This document shows, in pieces, positions 49,241 through 57,850 of a DNA stretch of 64,000 bases. The stretch's first letter is position 1; every line of letters begins with the position of its first letter. The position numbers and the translations under genes were made by a program. Origin of the DNA: Micromonospora profundi. GTDB lineage: Bacteria > Actinomycetota > Actinomycetes > Mycobacteriales > Micromonosporaceae. The stretch covers positions 5,489,001 to 5,553,000 of the forward strand of contig NZ_JAATJK010000001.1 of assembly GCF_011927785.1 (NCBI RefSeq). Reading direction: 5' to 3'. A model generated the notes under the pieces. It worked only from the letters and a program-made list of their open reading frames with translations. It was not told where the DNA came from and ran no database searches.

Positions 49241-49921
49241 TTACCAGCCGACCCTTGTGGGCTGGTCGTAGCGGGGCCGGCCGCTCACCGTCGGCCGCCA
49301 GGTGGACTCGGCAAGGCTCGGCGCCCACTGGCGCAGCAACGTCTCGACACCGTCGTACGCCACGGAGAGCACCGCCAGCACCCGCGCGGCGATCTCGGCC
49401 GCGTCGGCCACACCCGGCCCGACGGGCTCGATGCGGCGCGGTGGGCCAGCGGCGGTGGCGGCGACCACGGCGACCGCCTCGGCGGAGCGCAGCACGTCGG
49501 CCAGGGTGCGGGCCAGTGCGAGCCGGCTGCCCTCCACCCAGTCGGCGAGCGCGTCCGCGTACCCGGCCGTGGATTCCAGTCGCCCGACCAGGCTCTCCGG
49601 CCCGTCGTCGAGGTGGTGCAGCAGCGCCGCGCGTTCCTGCCCGTACGCCGTGGCTGCCGGACCCGCCCAGAGCACCGGGTCGGTGAGCGTGGCGCTGACG
49701 TCGTCGTACCCCCGGACGAGCCTGCGCACCGCGTGCCCGGCGCTGGCGAGCGGCGTGGGGTGCAGGTCGAGGAAGCCCCGGACGGCGTCGCCCGGCAGCA
49801 CCTGCATCCGGCGCAGCAGCGGCCAGACCCGGTGCCCCTCGGGAACGCCTGCGGCGAGCAACGCGTCGACACGGCGCAGCAGGTCGAGGCCGGGTTCGGC
49901 GAGCCTGTCCAGCGGGTCCAT
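49241..49921 (-). CDS. Hypothetical helical protein, WXG100-cluster type
   Basis: 226 aa from ATG 49921, overlapping the preceding gene's stop (ATGA). Long Ala/Leu helices (DPLLDRL-like MDPLDRLAEPGLDLLRRVDA, GVADAAEIAARVLAVLSVAY) without membrane segments or catalytic motifs. Similar proteins accompany small WXG100-like and YbaB-like genes in actinobacteria, so an ESX-related or DNA-associated role can be considered, but nothing proves it. I do not recognise a named family. Confidence 0.6.
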   Translation of the reverse strand: MDPLDRLAEPGLDLLRRVDALLAAGVPEGHRVWPLLRRMQVLPGDAVRGFLDLHPTPLASAGHAVRRLVRGYDDVSATLTDPVLWAGPAATAYGQERAALLHHLDDGPESLVGRLESTAGYADALADWVEGSRLALARTLADVLRSAEAVAVVAATAAGPPRRIEPVGPGVADAAEIAARVLAVLSVAYDGVETLLRQWAPSLAESTWRPTVSGRPRYDQPTRVGW

Positions 49922-50226
49922 CACCGCTCCCCGCTGATCCGGCGTCGGGCGGCCCTGTCGACGTCGCTGTAACGGTCGGCGGCCTCGCGGATCGCCGCTG
50001 CGGCGGAGGCCAGCCGGTGCGCCGCGGCCCGTGCCTCGCGAGCACGGTCGTCGGTGGCGGCGACCCACTGCCGGTGCAGCGCACGGCCGATTTCGCCTGG
50101 TCGGCCCGGGGCGTCCGTACCGAACGCGACCTGGGCCGGGTCGCTGGCGGTGACCCGGTGCGACAGGGTGGTGAGCGTGGCGCTCGCCTCGTCCAGCCGG
50201 GCGGAGAGCGCGCGCAGTGCCTCCAT
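49921..50226 (-). CDS. Small WXG100-like helical protein
   Basis: 101 aa, ATG 50226. It forms two predicted helices (ALRALSARLDEASATLTTLS and RAREARAAAHRLASAAAAIR) around a turn with HRQWVAATDD, so it resembles WXG100/type VII secretion substrates in size and hairpin layout, although the exact W-x-G is replaced. Translation is coupled to the downstream gene by the ATGA overlap, and only one base separates it from the YbaB-like stop. Confidence 0.55.
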   Translation of the reverse strand: MEALRALSARLDEASATLTTLSHRVTASDPAQVAFGTDAPGRPGEIGRALHRQWVAATDDRAREARAAAHRLASAAAAIREAADRYSDVDRAARRRISGER

Positions 50227-50227
50227 C

Positions 50228-50557
50228 TCAGGCCCCCGCGAGTGGTCGGTAGGCGGCGAACGTCTCGTTGTGCAGCTTCTCGCGGGCCCACTCGGCGGCG
50301 TCGGCTGCCGCGGTGACCGCTGCTTGCACGGAGCCGGCCACGTCGCGTGGACTGCGGGAGTGCAGCGGCCCGAGGAACCGGACGTCGGTGATCCGGCCGC
50401 CGGCGGTGACCACCACCTCGACGAGCCCGTCCGGCGAACGCACGGTGACCTCGACGGTCGACACCGCCTGGTCGAACTCGGCCTGGAGCGATTCGATGCG
50501 GCGGTAGCGTCGCACCGCCTCCTCGATCCAGGCTTCGTCGATCTCCCCCCGCGGCAT
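50228..50557 (-). CDS. YbaB/EbfC-like DNA-binding protein
   Basis: 109 aa from ATG 50557 (GGAGGAGTC upstream; the upstream in-frame extension is unsupported). A YbaB-type layout: N-terminal helix (WIEEAVRRYRRIESLQAEFD), then strands VEVTVRSPDGLVEVVVTAGG and the final helix. YbaB/EbfC proteins bind DNA as dimers; in actinobacteria paralogues also sit in ESX-type loci. Here it leads the three-gene group with the WXG100-like protein. Confidence 0.75.
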   Translation of the reverse strand: MPRGEIDEAWIEEAVRRYRRIESLQAEFDQAVSTVEVTVRSPDGLVEVVVTAGGRITDVRFLGPLHSRSPRDVAGSVQAAVTAAADAAEWAREKLHNETFAAYRPLAGA

Positions 50558-50700
50558 CGGCGACTCCTCCCGGATGGCCCTCACTGAGCGTGCTGCGACC
50601 GTCACCACGGCACACCGGACCGTACCGCACAGCAATCGCACGTGTCGATGGCCTGTGGATGAACGGTCCGGCGGACGGGACCGCGGCCGATTGCTGCGGG

Positions 50701-51972
50701 TCAGCCCTTCCAGAGGGCGAGCATCATCGCCTCGACCGCGATCCGCGGCTTGACGTTCGCCTCGATGGCCGCCCGGCAGGCGAGCACGGCCTCCAGCCGG
50801 CGTAGCGACCCCTCGGCGTCCCACTTCTGGGCGCCCGCGCCGGCCATCGCGGCGGTGTCGGTGTGCACAGGGTCGACCGGCGCGCGCAGCGCCATGGTGA
50901 GCGCATCCCGGTAGAAGCCCGCCAGGTCGACAAGCGCCCGGTCCAGCGCGTCGCGCTGGGCCCGGGTGGCCCGCGACTTCTGCCGCTTCTCCAACTCCTT
51001 GAGCTGCCCGGCCGCGCCGCGCATCGCGCCGGCCGCGCCCCGGCCGGTGCCGCCCGCGCCGAGCGCCCGCTCAAGCGCGGTCCGCTCGGTCGTGTCGGCC
51101 TCGGACACCGACGCCTCAGCCTCGGCCTCGGCGGCCTCGATCAGCGCGGACGCCGCGTCGAACGCCGCGCCGACACCGGTCAGCCGACGCGGTACGGCGA
51201 GCACCGCCTCACGTCGCTTGCGGGCCTCCGGATCGCGGGCCAGCCGGCGGGCCCGACCCACGTGACCCTGCGCGGCGGCCGCCGCCCACCGCGCCACGTC
51301 GGGCGCCACGCCGTCCCGACGGACCAGCACCTCGGCCACCGCCGCGGCCGGCGGCTGCCGCAGGGGTACGACCCGGCAGCGCGACCGGATGGTCACCGAG
51401 ACGTCGTCCGGGTGGGTGGACGGCGCGCAGAGCAGGAAGACGGTACGCGGTGGAGGCTCCTCGATCGCCTTGAGCAGCGCGTTGCCGGCGGCCTCGGTGA
51501 GCCGGTCGGCGTCGGAGATGACCACCACCTGCCAGCGCCCACCGGACGGGGTGCTGGCGGCCCGGAGCACCAGAGCGCGCATGTCGTTGACGCCGATGGA
51601 GAGCCCTTCCGGCTCCACAAGCCGGACGTCGGCGTGGGTGCCGCCCATCGTGGTGTGGCAGCCGGGGCACTCGCCACAGCCGGTGCCGTGCACGCACTGC
51701 AGAGCGGCGGCGAAGGCACGCGCGGCGACCGAGCGGCCCGAGCCGGGTGGCCCGGTGAAGATCCACGCGTGGGTCATCCCGGTGGACACATCAGGCCCAC
51801 CGGGCACGGCGGCGGCCTCGGGCTCGTCGCCGCCGCTGGGGCCGGCGGGGAGCAGCGCGGGTGCACGGTCGGCCGCTGCGGCGCGCAGCACGGCTGCTGC
51901 CGCGGCGGCGGCCCGGCGCAGCTCGACCACCGCCTCGTCCTGACCGACAAGGTCGGCGAAGACGTCAGGCAT
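50701..51972 (-). CDS. holB: DNA polymerase III subunit delta'
   Basis: 423 aa. A clamp-loader AAA+ subunit: FADLVGQDEAVVELRRAA, TGPPGSGRSVAARAFAAALQ (P-loop; GSGRS lacks the usual Lys, normal for delta'), a zinc module CVHGTGCGECPGC, ADRLTEAAGNALLKAIEEPP and VTIRSRCRV. A 45-residue Ala/Pro-rich insertion separates the first helix from the P-loop. It loads the sliding clamp with the other subunits. Its ATG shares one base with the tmk stop (TGATG). Confidence 0.93.
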   Translation of the reverse strand: MPDVFADLVGQDEAVVELRRAAAAAAAVLRAAAADRAPALLPAGPSGGDEPEAAAVPGGPDVSTGMTHAWIFTGPPGSGRSVAARAFAAALQCVHGTGCGECPGCHTTMGGTHADVRLVEPEGLSIGVNDMRALVLRAASTPSGGRWQVVVISDADRLTEAAGNALLKAIEEPPPRTVFLLCAPSTHPDDVSVTIRSRCRVVPLRQPPAAAVAEVLVRRDGVAPDVARWAAAAAQGHVGRARRLARDPEARKRREAVLAVPRRLTGVGAAFDAASALIEAAEAEAEASVSEADTTERTALERALGAGGTGRGAAGAMRGAAGQLKELEKRQKSRATRAQRDALDRALVDLAGFYRDALTMALRAPVDPVHTDTAAMAGAGAQKWDAEGSLRRLEAVLACRAAIEANVKPRIAVEAMMLALWKG

Positions 51973-54230
51973 CAGGTCTTGTGCTCCATCGTCACCAGCT
52001 CCGCGTCGGATAACTCGGGCTGTACCGAGGTGTCCGGGCCCTGCGCCGGGCGGGGGTGCACGATGCCGCCAGGCCTGCCGAGCATCTCCTCGACACGCCG
52101 CACCACCAGGCCGGTGATCTCATCGGCCGGGCGGGACGCGTCGAGCACCAGGTAGCGCTTCGGGTCGGCGGCGGCGAGGTCGAGGAAGGCGTAACGGACA
52201 CGCTCGTGGAAGGCGATCGACTCCGCCTCCAGCCGGTCGACGTCCCCGCTGCGGGAGACCACCCGGGACAGGCCGGTGTGCGGCTCGACGTCGAGCAGCA
52301 CCACCAGGTCGGGCTTGAGCCCGCCGGTGGCCCAGGAGGAGAGCCAGGAGACCTCGTCGACAGGGAGCGTGCGTCCGGCGCCCTGGTACGCGAGCGACGA
52401 GTCGACGTACCTGTCGCTGATCACCACACCGCCGCGGACCAGTGCGGGCCGGACCACAGCGGCCACATGGTGCGCCCGGTCGGCGGCGTAGAGCAGTGCC
52501 TCGGCACGCGGGGAGGGCGCATCGTCGCCTGAGGTGTCGAGCACCAGCGACCGGATCCGTTTACCGACGGTGGTCGCCCCCGGTTCGCGGGTGACAACGA
52601 CGTCGTGCCCCTGGTCGCGCAGCCGCTCGGCGAGCGCGGCGAGCTGGGTGGACTTGCCGGCGCCCTCGCCGCCCTCGAACACCACGAACAGCCCGGCGGA
52701 GACGAACGGCTCGGACGGCATCAGCGGACGGCCCCGGATCGAGCCCCACAGGTCGGCGAGGACGGGGACGCCCTTCTTGTCGTCCATCTGGCCGAACGCG
52801 CTGATACCGGCGAAGATGCCGGCGGCGCCGGCGGCCAGCAGCAGCAGGCGGGTCGACGAGATGGAGATGCCCAGGTCGGCGATCTCCAGCTTGCGCGAGC
52901 CACCGACACCGGCGAGCAGGCTGCTCAGCGCGATGGCCAGGATCAGCACCAGGCGGGTGCCGATCTGCACCACGGCGAAGACCCGGCCGCGTACCTCGTC
53001 CTTGATCTCGCCGCCGAGCAGGGTGGTGCCGGCCAGGAAGGCCATGCCCGCGCCGGCGCCGACCAGCACCGCGCCGACGATCGCCATGGACAGGTGGATG
53101 GCGAAGGCGAGGGTCATCACGGCGGCGCTGGCCAGCACGATGCTCATGCCGAACCAGCGACGCCGGGACATGTCCTTGACGATCATCGGGCCGAGGCCGA
53201 TGCCGAGCGCCAGGCCGACGAAGATGGCACCGAAGAGCAGCGAGAACGCGGCGTCGCCGGCACCCAGCGAACTGGCGAAGAACTTCGCCGTACCGATGAC
53301 GATGCCGCCGCCGGCGAAAGCGCCGAGGATGCCGAGGACCAGCCCGCGTACCAGCGGGGTCTGGCCGATGAACTGCCAGCCCTCCTTGAACTGGCGCAGC
53401 ATGCTCTGCTCTTGGCGGTCGCCCTCGGCGGTCTGCCCCTGGCTGATCTCCTTGATGCCGAACGCGACGACAAGGGCGGTGGCCAGCCGGGAGAACGAGT
53501 TGAACCACAGCGCCAACTGGGCCGGTTCGGCCCAGTTCGGGAACTCGCCTCCGGTGATGCCCCGGACGCTGCGGTCCAGTACGGCGCTGACCAGCGCGGC
53601 GAGCACCGGGGTGAGGCCGTAGGTGGTGATCAGCGTGAGCTGGTTGGCCGCTTCCAGCCGGGCGCGCGGGATCAGGTTGGGGACGGCGGCTTCCTTGGCC
53701 GGAATCCAGATCAGCGTGATCGACTCGATCAGGAAGGTGGCGATTGTCGCCCACGCGACCACCATCCCGCCGCTGGCGCCGGCCAGCGCCACCATCGGGA
53801 TGGAGGCGAAGAGCACGAACCGGAGCAGGTCGCAGATGACCATCGTCCAGCGGCGGTCGAACCGGTCGGCGAGCACGCCGGCCACCGGGCCGAGCACCAG
53901 GGCCGGGAGCAGCCGGATGGCGATCACGCCACCGAACACCGCGCCCTGCGCGGTGCTGCCCTGCACCTGGGAGGCGGCGAAGACCGAGGTGGCCAGCAGG
54001 CCGAGCCAGTCACCGAAGGACGCGGCGCCGAGCACGATCCAGAGCCGCCGGAACGGCTGGATCCGCAGTACGGAGCGGATGGCCGCGTAGCCGGACGGAT
54101 CTCCCTGGGCAGCACTGGTCTGGTTGGCGGCGCTGCCCGACTGGTCACCCGGGCGCGACACGCCGGGCGACTCGCCGCTGTTCTGGCTTTCGATGGCCGT
54201 ACCTCCACGTGCCGGCCCATCGCTGGGCAC
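51972..54230 (-). CDS. tmk: Thymidylate kinase fused to an MFS-type membrane domain
   Basis: 752 aa. Residues 50-495 hold about 12 membrane helices with an MFS fold (LVLGPVAGVLADRFDRRWTM; DRxxRR loop after helix 2). Residues 513-752 are dTMP kinase: FEGGEGAGKSTQLAALAERL (P-loop), DVVVTREPGATTVGKRIRSL (ERS-type loop), VISDRYVDSSLAYQGAGRTL (DRY) and a LID region. The kinase makes dTDP. The fusion is known in Streptomyces and relatives; whether the membrane part transports anything is unknown. TGATG coupling to holB. Confidence 0.92.
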   Translation of the reverse strand: MPSDGPARGGTAIESQNSGESPGVSRPGDQSGSAANQTSAAQGDPSGYAAIRSVLRIQPFRRLWIVLGAASFGDWLGLLATSVFAASQVQGSTAQGAVFGGVIAIRLLPALVLGPVAGVLADRFDRRWTMVICDLLRFVLFASIPMVALAGASGGMVVAWATIATFLIESITLIWIPAKEAAVPNLIPRARLEAANQLTLITTYGLTPVLAALVSAVLDRSVRGITGGEFPNWAEPAQLALWFNSFSRLATALVVAFGIKEISQGQTAEGDRQEQSMLRQFKEGWQFIGQTPLVRGLVLGILGAFAGGGIVIGTAKFFASSLGAGDAAFSLLFGAIFVGLALGIGLGPMIVKDMSRRRWFGMSIVLASAAVMTLAFAIHLSMAIVGAVLVGAGAGMAFLAGTTLLGGEIKDEVRGRVFAVVQIGTRLVLILAIALSSLLAGVGGSRKLEIADLGISISSTRLLLLAAGAAGIFAGISAFGQMDDKKGVPVLADLWGSIRGRPLMPSEPFVSAGLFVVFEGGEGAGKSTQLAALAERLRDQGHDVVVTREPGATTVGKRIRSLVLDTSGDDAPSPRAEALLYAADRAHHVAAVVRPALVRGGVVISDRYVDSSLAYQGAGRTLPVDEVSWLSSWATGGLKPDLVVLLDVEPHTGLSRVVSRSGDVDRLEAESIAFHERVRYAFLDLAAADPKRYLVLDASRPADEITGLVVRRVEEMLGRPGGIVHPRPAQGPDTSVQPELSDAELVTMEHKT

Positions 54231-54379
54231 CTCCGGTGGAACACTCTAGACCCGGTGGGGGGCCGCCCCACCGGCGACATTCTCCTGCTCGCTGAGCCTA
54301 GGCCGCCGAAGGTACCGTCCGCAGCCCAGGCGTACGCGAGGGTATTTCGCATTCACCGCCGGACAGTTAGCGTGCACAC

Positions 54380-55588
54380 GTGGCCATCGAGAGCGACAAA
54401 CTCCGCGAGCGCCTGGACCGGGCGACCGACCACCTCGACCCGCCGTACGCAGTGGTGGATCTCACCGCCTTCGACGCGAACGCGGCCGCGTTGACAGACC
54501 GCGCCGCAGGCAAACCGCTCCGGCTGGCGAGCAAGTCGGTCCGCAGCCGGGAGTTGATCAGCCGAGCGCTCGCCCGGCCCGGCTGGCGGGGCGTGATGGC
54601 GTTCACCCTCCCCGAGGCGATCTGGCTGGTCCGCGCCGGAGTCAGCGACGACGTGCTGCTCGCCTACCCGAGCGCGGACCGGGCGTCGCTCGCCGAGTTG
54701 GCCGCCGACCCGACCCTCGCCGCCGCGATCACCCTCATGATCGACAGCACCGGGCAGCTCGACCTCATCGACGCCGTCCGCGCCCCCGGTCAGCGCGCCG
54801 AGCTGCGGCTCTGCCTGGACCTGGACGCCTCCTGGCGACCGCTGCGGGGTCGGGTCCACGTCGGCGTACGCCGCTCACCGGTGCACAGCGCCCGAGCAGC
54901 CGGCGCGCTCGCCGCCACCGTCACCGGTCGGGCCGGCTTCCGGCTGGTCGGCCTGATGTCGTACGAGGCGCAGATCGCCGGCCTGGGCGACGCGCCGCCC
55001 GGGCAGACGCTGCTGGCCGGCGCGATCAGGCTGGCCCAGCGCGGGTCGTACCGCGAGTTGCTGGCCCGCCGGGGCGCGGCGGTGGCAGCGGTACGCGAAC
55101 ACGCCGACCTGGAGTTCGTCAACGGCGGCGGCACCGGCAGCGTGGCCGCGACAAGCGCCGATCCCGCGGTCACCGAGGTCACCGCGGGATCGGGCCTGTA
55201 CGGGCCGACGCTGTTCGACGCCTACCGTGCCTGGCGCCCCACCCCGGCGGCGTTCTTCGCCTGCGCTGTGGTCCGCCGCCCGACGCCCGAGCTGGCGACA
55301 GTGCTCGGCGGCGGGTGGATCGCCTCCGGACCGGCCGCCGACAGCCGGCTCCCCCGGCCGTGGTTGCCGGCCGGCCTGAAGCTGGTCGGGACCGAGGGCG
55401 CCGGCGAGGTGCAGACCCCGCTGTCCGGTGCGGCGGCGAGCACCCTGAACATCGGCGACCGGGTGTGGTTCCGGCACGCCAAAGCCGGCGAGCTGTGCGA
55501 ACGGGTGAACGAACTGCACCTGGTGGAGGGGGATGCGGTCGTGGCGACCGTTCCCACCTACCGGGGCGAGGGCCATGCCTTCCTGTGA
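54380..55588 (+). CDS. Alanine racemase-like PLP protein (amino acid deaminase/aldolase type)
   Basis: 402 aa, GTG start. Fold III PLP enzyme: YAVVDLTAFDANAAALTDRA, then RLASKSVRSRELISRALARP with the PLP lysine (ASKS), LMIDSTGQLDLIDAV, and LEFVNGGGTGSVAATSADPA near the phosphate-binding site, VTEVTAGSGLYGPTLFDAY. This is the D-threonine aldolase/DSD1-like branch rather than true alanine racemase. Substrate not determined; possibly a D-amino acid. Divergent from tmk (149 bp gap). Confidence 0.85.
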   Translation: MAIESDKLRERLDRATDHLDPPYAVVDLTAFDANAAALTDRAAGKPLRLASKSVRSRELISRALARPGWRGVMAFTLPEAIWLVRAGVSDDVLLAYPSADRASLAELAADPTLAAAITLMIDSTGQLDLIDAVRAPGQRAELRLCLDLDASWRPLRGRVHVGVRRSPVHSARAAGALAATVTGRAGFRLVGLMSYEAQIAGLGDAPPGQTLLAGAIRLAQRGSYRELLARRGAAVAAVREHADLEFVNGGGTGSVAATSADPAVTEVTAGSGLYGPTLFDAYRAWRPTPAAFFACAVVRRPTPELATVLGGGWIASGPAADSRLPRPWLPAGLKLVGTEGAGEVQTPLSGAAASTLNIGDRVWFRHAKAGELCERVNELHLVEGDAVVATVPTYRGEGHAFL

Positions 55589-55628
55589 CGCGCCAGGGCA
55601 GCGCGCGGTCACGGCGGACCGGGCCGCC

Positions 55629-56309
55629 TCAGGCTGGCTGGGCCGCCTCGACCGGAACGGCGACGGGACGGCCGCTGTCCGGGCCGTCGACCTGGCGGTG
55701 CAGATATTCCCGGATCAGCGCCTTCGCCTCGAGCAACACCCGCTCGTCGCCGTCGGACTTCCGGCGGAACGCGAGCTTGATCAGCGCGTCGGCCGCCTCC
55801 ACCGCGATCTCCAGGACGAAGCGCAGCTTCGGCACATCGGTGAGCCCGAAACGTTCGGTGAGCACCCGGGCCAACTGGTCGGCGATCACGCCGTTGTTGT
55901 CCCGCTGCTCATCGAGCAGGTGCAGGTCGACCACGTCGCCGAAGTGCAGAGTACGGAAACCGGGGACGGTGCGGTGCATCGTGATGTACTCGTCGATCCC
56001 CGCGTCGACACCGTCCCACCAGTGGGTCATCTCGTCGGATGCGAAGCGCTCGTCGAGCCGCTGAAGGTACGACTCCATCGTGCGCAGGGTCAGCGCCTGC
56101 ACGATCGCCCGCTTGTCCGGAAAGAACTGGTAGACCGAACCGATCGCCACTTCGGCCCGCTCAGCGAGCAGGGTAGTGGTCAGTCCCTCGTACCCCACCT
56201 CGTCGACGAGTTCGGCGCAGGCATCCAACATGCGCTGGACCCGCGCGACACTTCGACCCTGCACCGGTACGCGGCGCAGCGGCCCGGTCGTGGCGGCTGG
56301 TGTGGACAC
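55629..56309 (-). CDS. TetR-family regulator
   Basis: 226 aa from GTG 56309 (GGGGGGTGG upstream; ATG 56348 gives a longer form). HTH region: RVQRMLDACAELVDEVGYEG then LTTTLLAERAEVAIGSVYQF and FPDKRAIVQALT. The 149-bp gap to the divergent oxidase gene is packed with palindromes that it likely binds. Its ligand and the oxidase substrate may be related. Confidence 0.88.
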   Translation of the reverse strand: MSTPAATTGPLRRVPVQGRSVARVQRMLDACAELVDEVGYEGLTTTLLAERAEVAIGSVYQFFPDKRAIVQALTLRTMESYLQRLDERFASDEMTHWWDGVDAGIDEYITMHRTVPGFRTLHFGDVVDLHLLDEQRDNNGVIADQLARVLTERFGLTDVPKLRFVLEIAVEAADALIKLAFRRKSDGDERVLLEAKALIREYLHRQVDGPDSGRPVAVPVEAAQPA

Positions 56310-56332
56310 TCGGCGCCACCCCCCTTCGACGG

Positions 56333-56438
56333 ATGAACATATCTTCATGTCACGAGTCCGTGACTACCGGTACAACGAGCGGACCGCAATTGCGGTATTT
56401 ACCAGGTACAACGTTCCTGATATGAAGTCAGTTCATAT
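56333..56438. promoter_or_regulatory. Cluster of palindromes in the TetR/oxidase intergenic region
   Basis: ATGAA-6-TTCAT at 56333-56348; GTCACGAGTCCGTGAC at 56349-56364; the perfect 14-bp ACCGCAATTGCGGT at 56383-56396; and ATATGAAGTCAGTTCATAT at 56420-56438. The direct repeat GGTACAACG occurs at 56369 and 56406. The ATGAA/TTCAT sites recur on both sides and are the best operator candidates for the divergent TetR. Confidence 0.6.
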
Positions 56439-56457
56439 TCATGATTGAGGAGCCTGC

Positions 56458-57774
56458 ATGGCCGGCACCGCATCGCCTCCCGCCCGTTGGTCAAACTGGG
56501 CCGGCAACCAGCGTGGCACCGCCACCGCGATCCTGCGCCCCGGCTCGCCGAGCGATGTCGCCGAAGCCGTCCGTGCCACCGCCGCCGCCGGAGGCCGGAT
56601 CCGCGTCGCCGGTAGCGGCCACTCGTTCACACCCATAGCCCTGGCCGACGACCGGCGGATGGAACTGTCCGAGTTGGAGACCACAGTCAGCGTCGACGTC
56701 GAGCGGCGACTGGTCACCGTACCGGCGGGAACGACTCTGCAAGCGCTCAACGGGTTGCTCGCCCGGCACCGCCTCGCAATGCCCAACCTCGGCGACATCG
56801 ACGCGCAGACGGTGGCCGGGGCGATCTCCACCGGCACCCACGGCACCGGCGCCGCATACGGCTGCCTCTCCACGTTCGTCGAGGCGCTCACCCTCGTCAC
56901 CGGCACCGGCGAACTGCTGCACTGCTCCGCAGACGAGAACCCCGACATCTTCGCCGCAGCCCGGGTGTCCCTCGGCGCGCTCGGCGTCCTCGTCGACGTG
57001 ACGCTGCGCTGCGTGGACGCCTTCGTCCTGCACGCCCACGAACGCCCCGCCGAACTCGCCGACGTGCTCGGCGAACTGCCGGCACTCATCGACAGGCACG
57101 ACCACGTCGAGTTCTACTGGTTCCCCTACACGACCCGAGCCCAGGTCAAAGCCAACGACCGGGTACCCGCCAACGACCGTCCGCTACCCCGGTGGCGCGG
57201 CTGGCTGGACGACGACTTCCTGTCAAACACCGTCTTCGCCGGCGCCTGCCGCCTTGGCCGCGCCGTGCCCGCGCTGGCACCCGGCATCAGCGCCGTCTCC
57301 GCCCGCGCGCTCACCGAACGGCGCTACACCGACCGCTCCGACCGGGTCTTCTGCACGCCGCGCCGGGTCCGCTTCGTCGAAATGGAGTACGGCCTGCCCC
57401 GCGAGGCGCTCACCGAAGCGCTGACCGCGCTCCGGCGCATCATCGACGGCCTGCCGTTCAAGGTGCTCTTCCCCGTCGAGGTGCGGTTCACCGCCGCCGA
57501 CGACATCTGGCTGTCGCACGGGTACGGCAGGGACTCCGCGTACATCGCCGTGCACCAGTACGTCGGCACACCGTACGAGCCGTACTTCCGGGCCTTCGAG
57601 AAGGTGGCCGCCGAGCTGGGCGGTCGCCCGCACTGGGGCAAGCTGCACTACCGCGACGCGGAGTCGCTGGCCGCCGCGTACCCCCGCTTCACCGACTTCC
57701 AGGCGATCCGCGACCGGCTGGACCCCGACCGTGTCTTCACAAACCCCCACCTGACCCACGTCCTCGGCGCCTAG
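56458..57774 (+). CDS. FAD-linked sugar-lactone oxidase (D-arabinono-1,4-lactone oxidase type)
   Basis: 438 aa from ATG 56458 (GAGGAG upstream). FAD_binding_4 domain: GGRIRVAGSGHSFTPIALAD (HSFT binding motif; a His in GxGHS often carries covalent FAD), GTHGTGAAYGCLSTFVEALT, then the ALO C-terminal domain with RVRFVEMEYGLPREALTEAL and HWGKLHYRDAESLAAAYPRF. It oxidises a sugar lactone or alditol with oxygen or an acceptor. Controlled in all likelihood by the divergent TetR. Confidence 0.9.
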   Translation: MAGTASPPARWSNWAGNQRGTATAILRPGSPSDVAEAVRATAAAGGRIRVAGSGHSFTPIALADDRRMELSELETTVSVDVERRLVTVPAGTTLQALNGLLARHRLAMPNLGDIDAQTVAGAISTGTHGTGAAYGCLSTFVEALTLVTGTGELLHCSADENPDIFAAARVSLGALGVLVDVTLRCVDAFVLHAHERPAELADVLGELPALIDRHDHVEFYWFPYTTRAQVKANDRVPANDRPLPRWRGWLDDDFLSNTVFAGACRLGRAVPALAPGISAVSARALTERRYTDRSDRVFCTPRRVRFVEMEYGLPREALTEALTALRRIIDGLPFKVLFPVEVRFTAADDIWLSHGYGRDSAYIAVHQYVGTPYEPYFRAFEKVAAELGGRPHWGKLHYRDAESLAAAYPRFTDFQAIRDRLDPDRVFTNPHLTHVLGA

Positions 57775-57781
57775 GGTGCCC

Positions 57782-57833
57782 GAGATCTTGGAAGGAAGCA
57801 GCCCTTGGAGGGGCGTTTTCCTTCCAAGATCTC
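57782..57833. terminator. Palindromic terminator element between convergent genes
   Basis: GAGATCTTGGAAGGA (57782-57796) and TCCTTCCAAGATCTC (57819-57833) are a perfect 15-bp inverted repeat with a 22-nt loop. It lies in the 76-bp gap between the oxidase and topA and should terminate both. The GATC-bearing arm recalls other palindromes in this window. Confidence 0.8.
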
Positions 57834-57850
57834 CAGGAAGGCGAGGCCTA

